NCBI GenBank assembly: GCA_022385805.1
Contig: MU277811.1
Span: 1,269 to 28,112, forward strand
Direction of reading: 5' to 3'
Origin: Pilatotrama ljubarskyi
Taxonomy: Eukaryota; Basidiomycota; Agaricomycetes; Polyporales; Polyporaceae
DNA: 26,844 bases
Shown: positions 1 through 10,521 of the stretch, in pieces
Layout: each line of letters starts with the position of its first letter
How positions within the stretch are numbered: position 1 is the stretch's first letter
Translations under genes and position numbers: made by a program
Notes under the pieces: model-generated
Seen by the model: only the letters and a program-made list of their open reading frames with translations
The model's database searches: none
What the model was told of the DNA's origin: nothing

Positions 1-240
1 CTCTAAGTCGCTTTCTTCTCTCAACCACTACGTGTGCCTCTATCAAGTGCTCCACAGGTAAGCTGAGCCTAGCGGGCTTTCCGCTGCGTGCCAAGCCCTG
101 CTCAACAGTCCATTTACGCGTACACTGGGAGTGAGAGCAAGTACACGCGTGGCTGGCCGTCTGCTTACTCCGCACAGCATGTCGCCTATATCCCGTTGGT
201 AGGTGCCTTATTCCTCAAACTAGTTTATTCTAATAATTGA
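1..240. other. No gene recognised at window start
   Basis: No supported open reading frame or structural signal was found here. It lies upstream of the first recognisable Plavaka transposase segment and may be the more decayed 5' part of the same element. No terminal inverted repeat could be identified, so the left boundary of the transposon is unknown. Confidence 0.4.
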
Positions 241-252
241 CGCCTACCTGCC

Positions 253-998
253 ATGCAGCTTCCCAACACAATCCAAGACTTCTGCATCTGTCTCCACAAC
301 GTTGCTGCTACAGCCACCGTTCTCACCTTCCTGAAGTGGGCACTCATGCAGCAGATCTGGCTGCTGCTGCTCGACAATCAGTTCATGTACATTTATGTTC
401 ACGGTCTCGTTATGCTCTGTGGTGATACAATATGGTGTTGATCCTTTCCCCGCTTCTTCATCCACGCAGCTGACTATGTTGAGAAGTATCTCTTGCCATG
501 GAATTCAGTCTGGGTTAAAGCAAGGCTAACTTGGCAGTGATAGGGTGCTTCAGGTGTGTCTGAAGTTCTTGGCACGATGCCCTTGCCCTCGCTGCCAGAT
601 CAACAAAGATAAGATCATCAAGTTGGGCACATTGAATGGCCGCAGTTAGCGTAACCAGGTACATGTTGATAACAGCAATGTCCAGTGGAGAATTGTCCTT
701 GCACACCACTGGATCTTTGAGGATGGGATGCCTCTTACAAGCATGCACATTTTCTGCCTTCTCGACCCTCTTTCTCTCACACCAATTACGGTATGTCGCT
801 TAGTGAGATCTCTGCAATGTCGCTTACAACCTAGCCCTTGCAGAACACCTTCCCCATATGCCTCCACAAACACAGCTTCAACTTCTATTTACTGTACGTT
901 CTGGACCTCTTGCATGAGTTTGAACACGGAGTCTGGAAGTCCATATTTGTCCACTACCTCCGCATCCTCTATGCTAATTCATCCTCTTCATCAGTCTA
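253..998 (+). pseudogene. Plavaka transposase relic, N-terminal third
   Basis: Frame 1 from 253 reads WALMQQIWLLLLDNQFMYIY and continues HGLVMLCGD, then meets a TGA before 443. The frame changes and resumes with FFIHAADYVEKYLL. A different frame at about 569-647 holds CPCPRCQINKDKI, a cysteine motif seen in this part of Plavaka proteins. The block at about 868-998 reads HKHSFNFYLLYVLDLLHEFE and ends in TAA after a serine run. Normal family members read continuously through this region apart from introns, so frameshifts and stops have destroyed it. Confidence 0.75.
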
Positions 999-1036
999 AG
1001 GCACGGATGGCATGGAGATCATGCCGCTTCTGACAG

Positions 1037-1817
1037 GTACCTACTTTCGAAAGGAGCACCATCCGACGGTTTTGCACAAATGTCTGGGAGCAAAGCAAGC
1101 TTGCTGCATGGGACTATGAGGCCCGTCTCAAGGTATGTTCAGGTGCGCCATGCGTACATTGCAGACATCACTGAGCATCAGCATCGCCCAGTGTCACATC
1201 CCTGCCATCGAGAATCTGCTCCCTGGGAGAGATAACTCGGTCATGCTCGATCTATCATTTGACTGTGCCATGTGGCATGCCCTGGCAAAGCTTCGCATGC
1301 ACACCCTCCCATACTATCAATGCCCTCAATGATGTGACTGTCCAGCTCAGTCGCAGTGTCTGTCGCTTTGCCAGGACAACACGCAAGGACTACATCACAG
1401 TTGAGCTTCCAAAAGAAGCTGCATGTAGCCGGCAAAAGCCACGGAAGACGGCTGACAGTGATCCCGGTGCCGGCAGTGCAAGGCGCAAGGTTCTCAACTA
1501 CAAGACCTACAAATTTCACTTACTGTGGGACTATCTGTCCTGTATAAGGACATTTACATCAATGGACAACACGACAATGCAGGGCATAAATGTAATCACT
1601 CCTTTCTACAGCCTCCTAGAAGTTGTTGCTGATATTGGCATGCAATTAGGGAGAGCTGAAACACCGCCATGTCAAGCAGTTCTATACGCGCACCAACAAG
1701 AATGAGTACGCATATCAAATCGCCCAGCACACACATCGTGTAGCCAAACTTCGTGTGATCAAAGAATGTGTCAACACTGCAGGCACAGCATCTGTCTCGC
1801 CACCCTAGGACCGGAAC
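1037..1817 (+). pseudogene. Plavaka transposase relic, central part
   Basis: Block 1037-1129 reads QVPTFERSTIRRFCTNVWEQ. The next block, at about 1260-1550, contains WHALAKLRMHT and, in a second frame, a stretch with VELPKEAA and a conserved NYKTYKFHLLWDYLSCIRTF segment. A third frame at about 1645-1806 reads GELKHRHVKQFYTRTNKNEY and then a stop. These match the central region of Plavaka proteins, where the tract around RHVKQFYTRTNKN is strongly conserved. At least two frame shifts (near 1310 and between about 1560 and 1645) separate blocks that belong to one protein. Confidence 0.75.
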
Positions 1818-2413
1818 GCAGTGCCACAGCCCGAGGACGCCACTGTGCCAGGTTCCAGAAATATCGCTGCCACTCAATGTCCGTTCAACGTGGACAGCAT
1901 GGTGTCAGATCCCCTTCCATGTTCGGAGTCACCCCTCGATCATCACCATATCACCTAGTCTCAGCAAGACCACGATGACCTCATCGCATGGACACGATGT
2001 CACCGAGGGGATCCTGCGCTTGAGGTACGCTTTCGGACTTGTGTGCATCACCAGGCCACTGTCTGACTGACTTGACATCAGGGCTTCATCATATAGCTTA
2101 AAGAGCATCTTCTTGAGGCCCGACTTCTGTCAGTCAGCACAAGCCCCGGACATCACCGACTTACTCTGCATCAGACCGCGCACAGGTACTCATCCGCAAT
2201 AACAAGATATATTGGCACAACGTCCTGTAGCTGAACTACACAACATACAACCTCAGGCGCTCCCAGGACTCCGTTAATCCATGCATTCACCCAGATGTTC
2301 TTCTGCTTGCTCCAACGGTGGATCACGCCGACTTGGACACAGAGGGTGACAGCTTGCACTTTGAATCATCTGAAGACTCCACAACTTATCCATTCTGGTA
2401 TATGTGAGTAGTC

Positions 2414-3198
2414 ATGATCCTCCATGTCAATGCGCCCCTCACCTCTGATGCAGGCAGCAACTTGGAGTGTGTTGAACTCCTGTGGATATGTTGGCTGCAG
2501 ATCGACCACACAACACCGTGGGGTTTCACTGCCAAGCAGCTACCCCGGATCCAGTTCATCCCGCATGTCGACATTGAACACTCCTTTGCTTTCGTCAATC
2601 CCTCCGATGTTCTTTGCGGTGTCCACCTCATTTCTGCCTTCGCATTCGGACAGATTAACAAACTCCTAGGCCCATCACTCGTGCGTGTGCATGACAATTG
2701 CTCAGAGGACTCGGATACGGATTTTCATTACTACTACGTAAATATGTGCATATCTCTTTATTTTTTGTCATATTCCTCCGCTTATTCACTGCTCCTTACA
2801 GGTTTGTGAATAGAGACATGTTCATGCGCTTTTTTGGCAGCAGAATCAGCCAACAGGGCGGCACCAGCAGAGTTCAGACAGCCTTCAACACCGAAGACTT
2901 TGAGTGGGTCGATCTTGACGAGGACGATGATGAGGCTTCCGAAAACGCAATGGCTGATAGCTCTGAGCTGGGAGAGCAACTAGGCAGCAATGTTATGGCA
3001 CAGCAGGACATTACCGTCAGGGAAGATGAAAAGCTGATGGCAACCAGGGAAGCGGACTCGGTGGACGAAGAGGAGAGAGCTGGCAGTGAGGATGACAAAT
3101 GGGATGAAGAGGCCTTGGATGGTGGCGGTGGTGGCACTGAGGATGGCAACGAGGGTGCAGAGGACGAGTATGGGGCCGAAGGTTATGCTGCATGGTAG
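2414..3198 (+). pseudogene. Plavaka transposase relic, C-terminal part with acidic tail
   Basis: The reading frame at 2414-2737 contains LPRIQFIPHVDIEHSFAFVN and FGQINKLLGP. A candidate 64-nt intron follows (2738 GTAAAT to 2801 CAG). The next exon carries RFVNRDMFMRFFG and a strongly acidic tail ending EGYAAW followed by TAG at 3198. The order PRIQF, FVNPSDVL, VNRDMFMRF, acidic tail is the usual C-terminus of Plavaka-family proteins. The phases on the two sides of the proposed intron do not agree, so a small indel probably lies nearby. This is the best preserved part of the element. Confidence 0.75.
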
Positions 3199-3320
3199 TA
3201 CGCTGTGGACTGTGTATTCAGAGGCATTCGCATGTATTATAGGATTGGGTTGCAGCATCGCGACCACTCAAATGTTGCTTCAGCTACATGCACTGGTCAA
3301 GACCAATCTGTTAGGTACCG

Positions 3321-4357
3321 TGTGGGGGTAAGACCGGAATCCCGGAGGCCGGAAGACGGAAGGCTGATATTGGACTGGAAGGGTCCAATCGGAAACCGGT
3401 CAGAGTACACACGGTACTAGGAGTAATGGAGAGGACTCGCGAAACTATTAGTAATGCGCTTCGAGAGTCGACGGAGTCCTCTAATTTACGGAGGAGTGTA
3501 CTATCATGTAATCGGACGGAAAGCGGACCAATGTCGGAGGCCGGTCGGAGACCGGCGGTAGAAGTTGAAGTGTCGTAAGTGCTGGTTACCAGAGGACAAG
3601 TCACGAAGGACTTATCTTGGTAGTGTCAGAGGTCGGACTGTGATCGGACCGGAGTCGGAATCGGATCGGACCCGAGATTGGAGGACGGAATGTTATTCCG
3701 GAGGATCAACAAATGGGTAAAGAACGGAGGACCGAAGAGTTGTACCAGCAGATCAAGTGGTTAATGAGATATCTGAACTAAAGAGCTACCCTATAGAATC
3801 CGAAGCTTATATAGTAAGAAGTAAGTAAGGTTCAGGTTTGTAATGAGTAACTGCGGAGGGGAGCTTGGAGGTCAGATCACATGGAGTACAGCGCGGGTTA
3901 GTCTCATCGCCGATGACGACGAGTGAGTCTCGGAGTGGTCTTGGAGCCCGATCGGACCGATCGGGTTCTGAAAGGCGCCAGACCGGAAGGGTCCACACGG
4001 GCGCTAACACAATTCTTGCTCTGTTTGCATGGGCTCTGTGACTGGCTGCATTGTATGGCGGTGGTCGTCTACGGTATGTATAAGCCTGTCAGCTGGTGCA
4101 AAGTATGTAAACCTCACAGGGCAAGGGCAAAGGTGGACAAGATCTGGCCAACCCTTACCCTGGCCTGCAAGTGTTTATAATTGCCACGAAGTGATGCAAA
4201 CCCGTGCAATGTATATGCACTTTTGCTGATGCCATAGTCTGCATGTTTCTAGCAAATACTAAGTAAGGGAAGTGCAGATGTCCGAGGAAATCCCCGTCCG
4301 AAACTCCTGTGGGAGTTCCGGCAGAGGTCACACCCTCTGGTGGCACGGGACGTGACA
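3321..4357. repeat. CCGGA/TCGGA-rich TG...CA-bounded block, possible solo LTR
   Basis: About 1 kb with no coding potential, packed with variants of CCGGA, TCGGA and ATCGGACC (over a dozen between 3335 and 3990). It begins TGTGGGGGTAAG and ends GGGACGTGACA, which fits the TG...CA ends of a retrotransposon LTR. A TATA-like stretch lies near 3808-3815. No 5-bp target duplication was found around these ends (TACCG on the left has no partner on the right), and no primer-binding site was seen on either side. The alternative is a subterminal repeat region of the adjacent CACTA-type element, where short repeated motifs are normal. The boundaries are therefore tentative. Confidence 0.35.
3947..3965. 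repeat. 19-bp near-perfect palindrome in the CCGGA-rich block
   Basis: The sequence CCCGATCGGACCGATCGGG is its own reverse complement except for the unpaired central base. It contains two copies of the CGATCGG-type motif recurring in this block. It may be a protein-binding site of a mobile element or simply a local rearrangement; nothing else here decides. Confidence 0.6.
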
Positions 4358-4640
4358 CACACATCGAACCGGTGTCTCAAATTCTTGATGTTGGTCAGAC
4401 ATCTGGTTCGCCTCAGCATGTAGGCCATTTGACATGCTTTTTGGTCATTGCTCTACCCATTTTATTGGATCTCAGAAGAGACAAATTCTATGAACTGACT
4501 ACAAGAGGTATCAAGATATCTGAGGAACTCTGTGCTGAGCTAAAGATTTTTCGAGGACGGAAGCCACAGGCAAAGGCATTCCGGTCACGTGACAACTATT
4601 TTGCAAACGGTAATAAGCCTCTGCTCATCATCTATACTAT
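4309..4640 (+). other. Open stretch of unknown origin, cut by the MITE
   Basis: An open frame begins at ATG 4309 and reads through to the left end of the foldback element at 4641; beyond this it only runs into the element itself and stops. The segment FYELTTRGIKISEELCAELK has a plausible protein-like composition, but no family is recognised and the start overlaps the possible LTR end. It could be a remnant of an exon or of a retroelement interrupted by the insertion. Coding status is uncertain. Confidence 0.2.
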
Positions 4641-5047
4641 CACACCGGGGTCTCGCCTTTTCTTCGTACCCAAGAAGGGGTTAGAGAAACGGAACGAAAA
4701 TTATATATTATATATCCGATTCTAAGGTCACGAGAACGTGTTAGACAATAGGTATTCTCTGGGACACAGAATTTCTACTTTTCTTTCTTGTTCTGTGGGC
4801 CAGATAATAAGAGTGCCCGCTCTTTTCTGGCACGTCGCCCGCTCATCACCCGCTGTTTTTCAGTGGGCGCTGCTATTTTCTGGACCACAGAATAGGAAAG
4901 AAATTTTCAAATTATGTATTGTGTTCTCCCCTTCCCAGAATGTACTGTATAAGATAATAGGTATTATCATGAGAGCAGAATATCCAATTTTTGATCCAAT
5001 TCTCTAACTTGTTCTGAGGTACAAAGAAAAAGCGAAGCCCCGGTGTG
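4641..5047. mobile_element. Foldback MITE, 407 bp, with TAT target-site duplication
   Basis: The ends are inverted: 4641-4670 (CACACCGGGG...GTACC) pairs with 5018-5047 (GGTAC...CCCCGGTGTG), about 26 of 30 positions matching. The pairing extends more weakly to about 4693/4995. A second paired block lies inside: 4778-4820 against 4861-4905, including TTCTGTGG with CCACAGAA. The whole element can fold into one long imperfect hairpin centred near 4840. It is flanked by TAT at 4638-4640 and 5048-5050, a 3-bp duplication as expected for CACTA-superfamily insertions, and the CACACC ends are CACTA-like. It encodes nothing. The mobilising transposase may be related to the Plavaka relic nearby; that is inference. 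Confidence 0.7.
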
Positions 5048-5184
5048 TATGCCTCAGGAAGCAGATACTGTACTGTCCAGTGGTACACCGGGACGTGAGT
5101 ACATCCTTGGGCGAGTTCAAGCGGCTAAGAAGTACTCATCTTTGCATGCCCATCTTTGTCCCTTTCAGTGAGAATCCGACGTCG

Positions 5185-5769
5185 ATGCAAGGGTCTCGGG
5201 AAGCCAAAACAACAGAAGCAGAACAAAGCGCTGTGGCGGTAGAGCTTTCGGGCGGCGGTCTCCTTACAGGCGTTCATGCCAATCAAGACACCGCTGACAG
5301 CGCCGTCATCGAACCGTCGCCAGGTCACAAGGTGGAAGACTTGGAGCTGGACCTCACCTTCAAGTGGCAAGAACGCCGTAGTCTACACGTTGATATCGAG
5401 ATCGAGAAGACAGCCATGGTCAGGTTGAAAGAAAGGTATCCCGAGCTCGAGGAAACCAAGTATGAAACAATCATGGACAACCCTGAGGTGGCTGCCGGTG
5501 CTTTGGAGATCGTGCTCGAACCCCTGCGCGACACCATGCGCTGGCCCCTGAAAGAAGAGTTCAAGAGCTTTCACCGGCTTGTAGAACTCTGCACACGGCA
5601 CCAGAAACTTCGCGAGTGGCTTTGGGAAGGTGCATTCTTCAGAAACTTTGATTTTGTTCGAACGCGAGGTGAGTAGGAGAGCCCTGACAGTGTCCTGACA
5701 GTGCGAACAGCCTGAGATAACTCATGCTAATATGCTTGTTCTCCAGCCCTATGGTACAACATGGAGTAG
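5185..5769 (+). CDS. Unknown small protein, two exons, 168 aa
   Basis: Exon 1 spans 5185-5668 and exon 2 spans 5747-5769 (ending ALWYNME, then TAG). They are separated by a 78-nt intron with GTGAGT donor, CTAAT branch region and CTCCAG acceptor; the phase closes. The start ATG at 5185 follows a clear intron in the 5' leader (GTGAGT 5094 to TTTCAG 5168), which is why it is preferred to the in-frame ATG at 5080. The protein has a hydrophilic N-terminus and a charged, probably helical core (KERYPELEETKYETIMDNPE). A conserved-looking C-terminal stretch contains LREWLWEGAFFRNF. There is no signal peptide or membrane segment, and the family is not recognised. The foldback MITE ends 47 bp upstream of the leader intron and so occupies the promoter. 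Coding use looks genuine, but the function is unknown. Confidence 0.55.
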
Positions 5770-6674
5770 TCCTCATGACACATCAGTTGAACGGTCTCAG
5801 CATAATCGAAGGATTACATTGCATCGCCGACAACCAATTAGTGACGCAACACCGTCGTGTACTCTCCGGTACCCTCAGCCTCTATGCTCATGATGTACTA
5901 TGTTGTATCCCCTATCCGATATCATGACGGGACGGGACTGTCTTCGATTTGCATATTGGGAGGATTCACGCAGCCGTCGGCAAAGTTTGGACGTGAGAGG
6001 AGGTGTTGTGCGACGAGTTCTGTCTGGAGTTCGACCCTCGGTTATCTTGTGAGGAAAGCCCTGCGACCCGTCAAACGGTAAGAGGTGTATGAAGACGACT
6101 GAATAGCGATTGCGGCGGACATACGTCGTAGATGGTAGACCCCTCGATGTCTGTTTGTCTGGGTGGAAGAGAGCCATTCAGGTCGTGCGTGGGGCGCCCA
6201 AGTAAGACTTTCCTGCGAGTTGGTGGGATCTAATGTGCGTCGCGATTGAGTATCCCTCTTGCAAGGTCGGTGGAAGCAGCATCGCGAATGCTATAGCCAA
6301 AATGAGGCCGATGTAAGCCGAGTGTGAGCTACATGCAAACGCCTCCGTCGGCCAGTGAACGCGTCCGAGGAGTCGTCGTGGTAGGCTCGCAAGCCAGCCT
6401 CTAGTTCAGCGGAAGATCATCGTTCCTCCTGAATAGACGTCGCGGGTGCCAAGGTGGATGCGTGGTCGATTCTGAACACAGACGTTGAAAGTCGGGACAT
6501 GCGCTAGATGGGCGACGCCGACAGCAGGAGATAGCCCGAAGCTCGGGCGTCGGGCCAATGAGCCGCCGGGGTCGGACTGCCAGTGCTCGAAGCTCGGGCT
6601 TGCACCTTGCATTGTACGACCACTGCGACACAGACCCGTCCCACTGCCCTGTCTACTTCCATCCAGCCATCGCG
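5770..6674. other. Intergenic region, no supported gene
   Basis: About 0.9 kb between the small unknown gene and the aldehyde dehydrogenase pseudogene. Open frames on both strands are short and have no recognisable motifs or paired splice signals. The stretch presumably holds the 3' end of the first gene and the promoter of the second. Confidence 0.5.
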
Positions 6675-9129
6675 ATGCCACAGGACGACAGAGCACTCAA
6701 CCCATCGGGCACTTACATCGCCCCGGACGCCGACCCGTCTTCGCAGACGACCATCATCCCGCATAACCAGCAGCCGCTAGTCATTCGCTCATACCCATCC
6801 AAGTCGCAGCTCAACAAATCCATCCAGTATGCCGCTGCCGCGCAAGAGAAGTGGGCTCGCGTGCCGCTCAACCAGCGGATTGCGATCGGGAGGAAATCTA
6901 TGGTACGTGACCTCCAGGCAACTCCCTCCGCCGTCCCCGCGCCCTCGTCGCCACCCAACTACTGCACCACAGTGTCTGGCACGCTGGCAGTTGCATCAGA
7001 GTTGTTACGTTGCCTTCTGCGGATTGTCCAGCCGTGCACGGTCCGGTGGGACATGTCACATCTCATATGCGGCACCTCCGTCGTCATCTCTGCCATCTAT
7101 TGGAATCGCTGTGATTCCCGTATAAAGTGCCCCATTTCGCCTTCGACAGGACGAGTTATGCCTAGAACTCTTCTCCAACTTGCTACACGTTCTCGTCCAC
7201 GGGTACTTTTGGCTGACCGACTGGCTACAGGAGGAGTTCAGCAATATGCGCGATGAGATACCGCTCGAATTGACGCTGCAGATGGACAGGTATGCTCCGA
7301 CACCCATGCAGACGTGCCCGCGCTGACGAGCGCACGTTGCTGCCCAGACCCATCTCGCAAGTCCCAGGTGGAATCCGTGGAATGCTCGATCGCGCAGACT
7401 ACATGCTATCCATCGCTGAATCTGCTCTCGCCGGTGTCTCGCTCGCGGACACAGACAAACCTGGCTTCCGTCGCTTCACCAAGCGCGTTCCACTCGGAGT
7501 GGTTTTGGTTGTCGCCCCTGGAAGTACGTGCGCCCGGGCTCACATATCTTGGATCAGGCTCGCTGACAGGCCGTGCACCCACAGCTACCCCTTCCTCGTC
7601 ATGATCAACTCCGTCCTCCCTGCGCTCATCGCGGGGAACGCAGTGATTATCAAGCCGTCCCCGCAAACGCCGCTCGCCGCCGAACGTTTCGCGAGCGGAT
7701 TTCACACAGCGGGCGTGCCCCGGGACGCGTTGCAGGTCATCCACCTCAGCCCTGAACTCACAACGGCGGCCACGAAGCACCCGTTGATTGACTTCGTCTC
7801 GTTCACTGGCAGTGTGGCCGGAGGCCGTGCCGTGCATATCGCCGCTGCAGAGGCACCCACTCTCAAGGGCGTTGGGCTGGAGGTAGGACCTGATGACCGC
7901 TCGCGCGGGCGAGACTCTGGCTGATGGTGTTGTCTCAGCTCGGTGGCAAGGATCCCGCGTATGTACGCGCAGATGCGAATCTAGACTACACCGTGCCGGA
8001 GCTCGTCGATGGTACGCTCATGCCAGCGCAAGCTCTCCGACTGGGACGTGCTGACACTCTGCCTAGGTGCGATGTTCAACTCCGGCCAGAGCTGCTGCGC
8101 TGTCGAGGTATGCACCCCGTGAGCCTTCCGACTCTCAATTTGCGCTGATACAGGTGTCCTCAGAGAATCTATGTTCACGAATCCATCTACGACGAGTTTG
8201 TATCAAGATACGTCGAGCTCACGAAGGTCAGTGATCGCGTTCCCAGTCCATGCTCGAGCGCGGATGGTCATGCCTCCCTGCAGCAATACAGACTCGGTGA
8301 CCCGATGAAGCTGGAGACGACGCTGGGTCCCGTTGTCAGCGTGGCAAGTGCGGACCGGATTCGCAAGCAGGTCGCTGCTGCAGGTACGTCTTGCTTCACG
8401 GGCCAGTGGCAGTGCATTACCATTCATATTGTCTGTGAAATTCTCGCCGGCGCGAAGGCGCTCATTCCGGGGGACCTCTTTGCTGCTGCTCAGCCGTGAG
8501 TCGTCTCCTGATGAGCTGCATTGAGTATGTGCTTAGAGTAGCATCGTGTAGTGGGACTGCGTACGTCGCGCCGCAGGTACTCGTCGACGTGGACCACAGT
8601 AAGTGTCTGCCTCCTGCCTCCTTCACCCCGTCGCTCACAGCTGTCGCCCGCAGCGATGGACGTCATGAAAGTAAGTGCCCCCCTGCCGTTGTGGATAGCA
8701 TCCCTCCCGTTCTCGACGCTGATTGCACGCCACTTCAACAGGAAGAGACCTTCGGACCGGTCGTCGGCATTCAGAAGGTGTCGTCGGACGAACAGGCGCT
8801 CGCGCTCATGAAGGACTCCCAGTAAGGTCTGACGGCGTCCATCTGGACGAACGCGGAGGCGTACCCTGAGTCGGAGGAGGCGTTTTTGCGTCGACGAACT
8901 GTACACCGGCACCGTCTTCCTCAACCGTTGCGACTACCTGGATCCTGCGCTCGCGTGGACGGGCGTGAAGAACAGCGGGAGGGTGTTAGCTTGAGCAAGT
9001 TCGGTGAGTGGCGGTTGCGGTTGCGGTTACGGAGCGCGCAGTGCGGATTGGCTGATGCCCTGGCGTCCAGGCTACGACCAGCTCACAAGAGCCAAGTCGG
9101 TGCATATGAAGATCAAGACGTTGCCGTGA
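6675..9129 (+). pseudogene. NAD(P)-dependent aldehyde dehydrogenase pseudogene
   Basis: At least 13 exons can be traced: 6675-6902, 7231-7289, 7348-7523, 7585-7882, 7939-8011, 8067-8107, 8164-8226, 8284-8383, about 8448-8495, 8552-8598, 8654-8670, 8742-9003 and 9071-9129. The translation shows the ALDH family order: cofactor-site region NSVLPALIAGN and VIIKPSPQTP, FTGS, the glutamate motif LELGGKDP, the catalytic cysteine motif SGQSCCAVE, the C-terminal EETFGPVVG, and the tail ending KIKTLP. It would have oxidised an aldehyde to the acid in the cytosol; the substrate is unknown. Lesions are: one C lost at about 7514-7517 (VAPWN becomes VAPG); an exon near 8448 with no AG acceptor; TAA at 8822-8824 where a codon before GLTAS is expected; a frame shift at about 8886-8896; and one G lost near 8980. 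The first intron is 328 nt, far longer than the rest. Confidence 0.85.
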
Positions 9130-9301
9130 AAGTGAAAGCTGAGGAAGTATGGCGCTTGAAATGTATCGCTAAACGGAATGAAGCTTCTTGCAATGTGTCG
9201 TGTACGTCTTATTGCCTCCTCGATCTCAGCGTGTTTGTGCCTCTCAGTAATTCTACATGCGTCCATTGCAGAAATGCTACACACATGTATCCAAGCATCC
9301 T

Positions 9302-10521
9302 TTAGAGCCATTTCTGGTTCCCCCAGTGCGACAAAAAGGCGCCAGTGTCTTTGACGCTGGCCTTCTCGATGACACCGAGGACGAGCCGGACGGACTTTTC
9401 CGGAGTGAGGGGAGCACCGTCCCAGTCGGGTGCGTATTTCTTGAACTGCGCGATAATGCTCTGAAAAGCTGCGAGTTCCTCGGCAGTGGCTGTATGCGGC
9501 AAGTGTCAGCCCTCTCGCTACCAATAGTCCGTCGTGGGACGCGCGTGAGGAGGGAGTGCGGCACTCACGAGGCATCTCGGCGGTGTTGACGAGCCCGGGG
9601 CTGATCGCGAGGAACGTGAATCCCTCGTCGCGGAACTCGGCGGCGTACGTTGCCACGGCACTGTTGAGGGCGGCCTTGGAGATGGAGTACGGCGCGTTGA
9701 TCGCGAAGCCGCTCTTCAGGGCGATTTCGGGATCTGCGAGACCCGTAGAGATCGAGATGACCTTCTTGACGGTGCCCTTGCGGAGGAGCGGCAGGAAGGC
9801 GTTGGTGGTGTGGACGACGCCGACGACGTTTGTGCGGAACTAGGAGCGTGGGCGGACGTCAGCGCGAGTGTCCGGATCGCTCTGCCGAGGAACCTATGCG
9901 GCGCGAGACATATACTCACCACTTCGACGAGGTCTTCCTCGAGGAGCTTGTCGTCAGGGCTGGACCGGACACTCGTCAGCATACTGCGGCATCCGCGCCG
10001 GAGTAAGAGGAGGGACCGTCACGCACAAGGTGCTCAGGGTGAGGCCGGAGCGTTCGTTCTGGATTGCGGCCGCGTTGTTGATGAGGTAGTCGAGCGACCC
10101 ACCCGTGACCTTGGCGACCTCAGCAGCGGCAGCCTGGCGTACAGATCGCTATGTCAGTAGACGGACACAGTGAACGAGTGGATGGGGGAACTGACTCTGA
10201 GGGCCGGGGCGTCAGTGATGTCGGCCTTGAGGACATGGATGTTCGGGCGGGACTTCTGAAGGTCCAGGAGCTTGGACGAGCTCTGCGGGTTGCGCACGAT
10301 GGCGAAGACGGTGTTCTCGGAGTTGTCGCTCTGTGGTGGTACTCCTAGTCAGACGTGGCTAGCCTGTCGCGAGTCGTATACTGTAGGTGAAGGTGCTCAC
10401 CAGCTGCTTGACAAACTCGCGCTATAACGCAGATAGAGTATCAGTGAGTGCGATTGAGCCGGCGTCGTGCGGTACGTACGCCGATACCACGGGATGCTCC
10501 GGTTACAACGTAGGAAGGCAT
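9302..10521 (-). CDS. Short-chain dehydrogenase/reductase (SDR), 267 aa
   Basis: There are seven exons in reading order: 10521-10480, 10421-10401, 10330-10196, 10133-10027, 9959-9920, 9839-9569 and 9489-9302. All junctions are GT-AG and the total is 804 nt with a closed frame. The Rossmann-fold cofactor motif TGASRGIG is at residues 7-14, NNAA at 85-88, the structural Asn at 119, and the catalytic YSISK with Tyr166 and Lys170. A Ser in the preceding VISIST strand and ISPG follow the classical SDR pattern. It is an NAD(P)H-dependent cytosolic oxidoreductase of unknown substrate. It resembles fungal and animal sniffer/carbonyl-reductase-like SDRs in length and N-terminus. It converges with the ALDH pseudogene, 172 bp apart, and no lesion was seen. 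Confidence 0.88.

Larger units (their letters stand above)
241..3198 (+). mobile_element. Decayed Plavaka-type (CACTA superfamily) DNA transposon relic
   Basis: Translated blocks scattered over all three forward frames follow the order of Plavaka-family proteins. They include an N-terminal block around 325-450 (WALMQQIWLLLLDNQF), a cysteine motif LARCPCPRCQ at about 569-598, and the block LHEFEHGVWKSIFVHYLRIL at about 910-980. Further blocks are VPTFERSTIRRFCTNVWEQ at about 1040-1095, CAMWHALAKLRMHT at about 1263-1305, a stretch containing KTYKFHLLWDY at about 1500-1535, KHRHVKQFYTRTNKNEYAY at about 1655-1715, and the C-terminal block described separately. Frame changes and stops lie between blocks and more of them exist than introns could explain, so the element cannot encode a working transposase. 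The family assignment is from remembered motif order, not a search. No terminal repeats or target duplication were found. Confidence 0.85.

Noticed and set aside
3316..4363. 5-bp target duplication for an LTR
   Set aside because: The left flank TACCG was compared with every possible CA-ending right border between 4357 and 4363; none matches.
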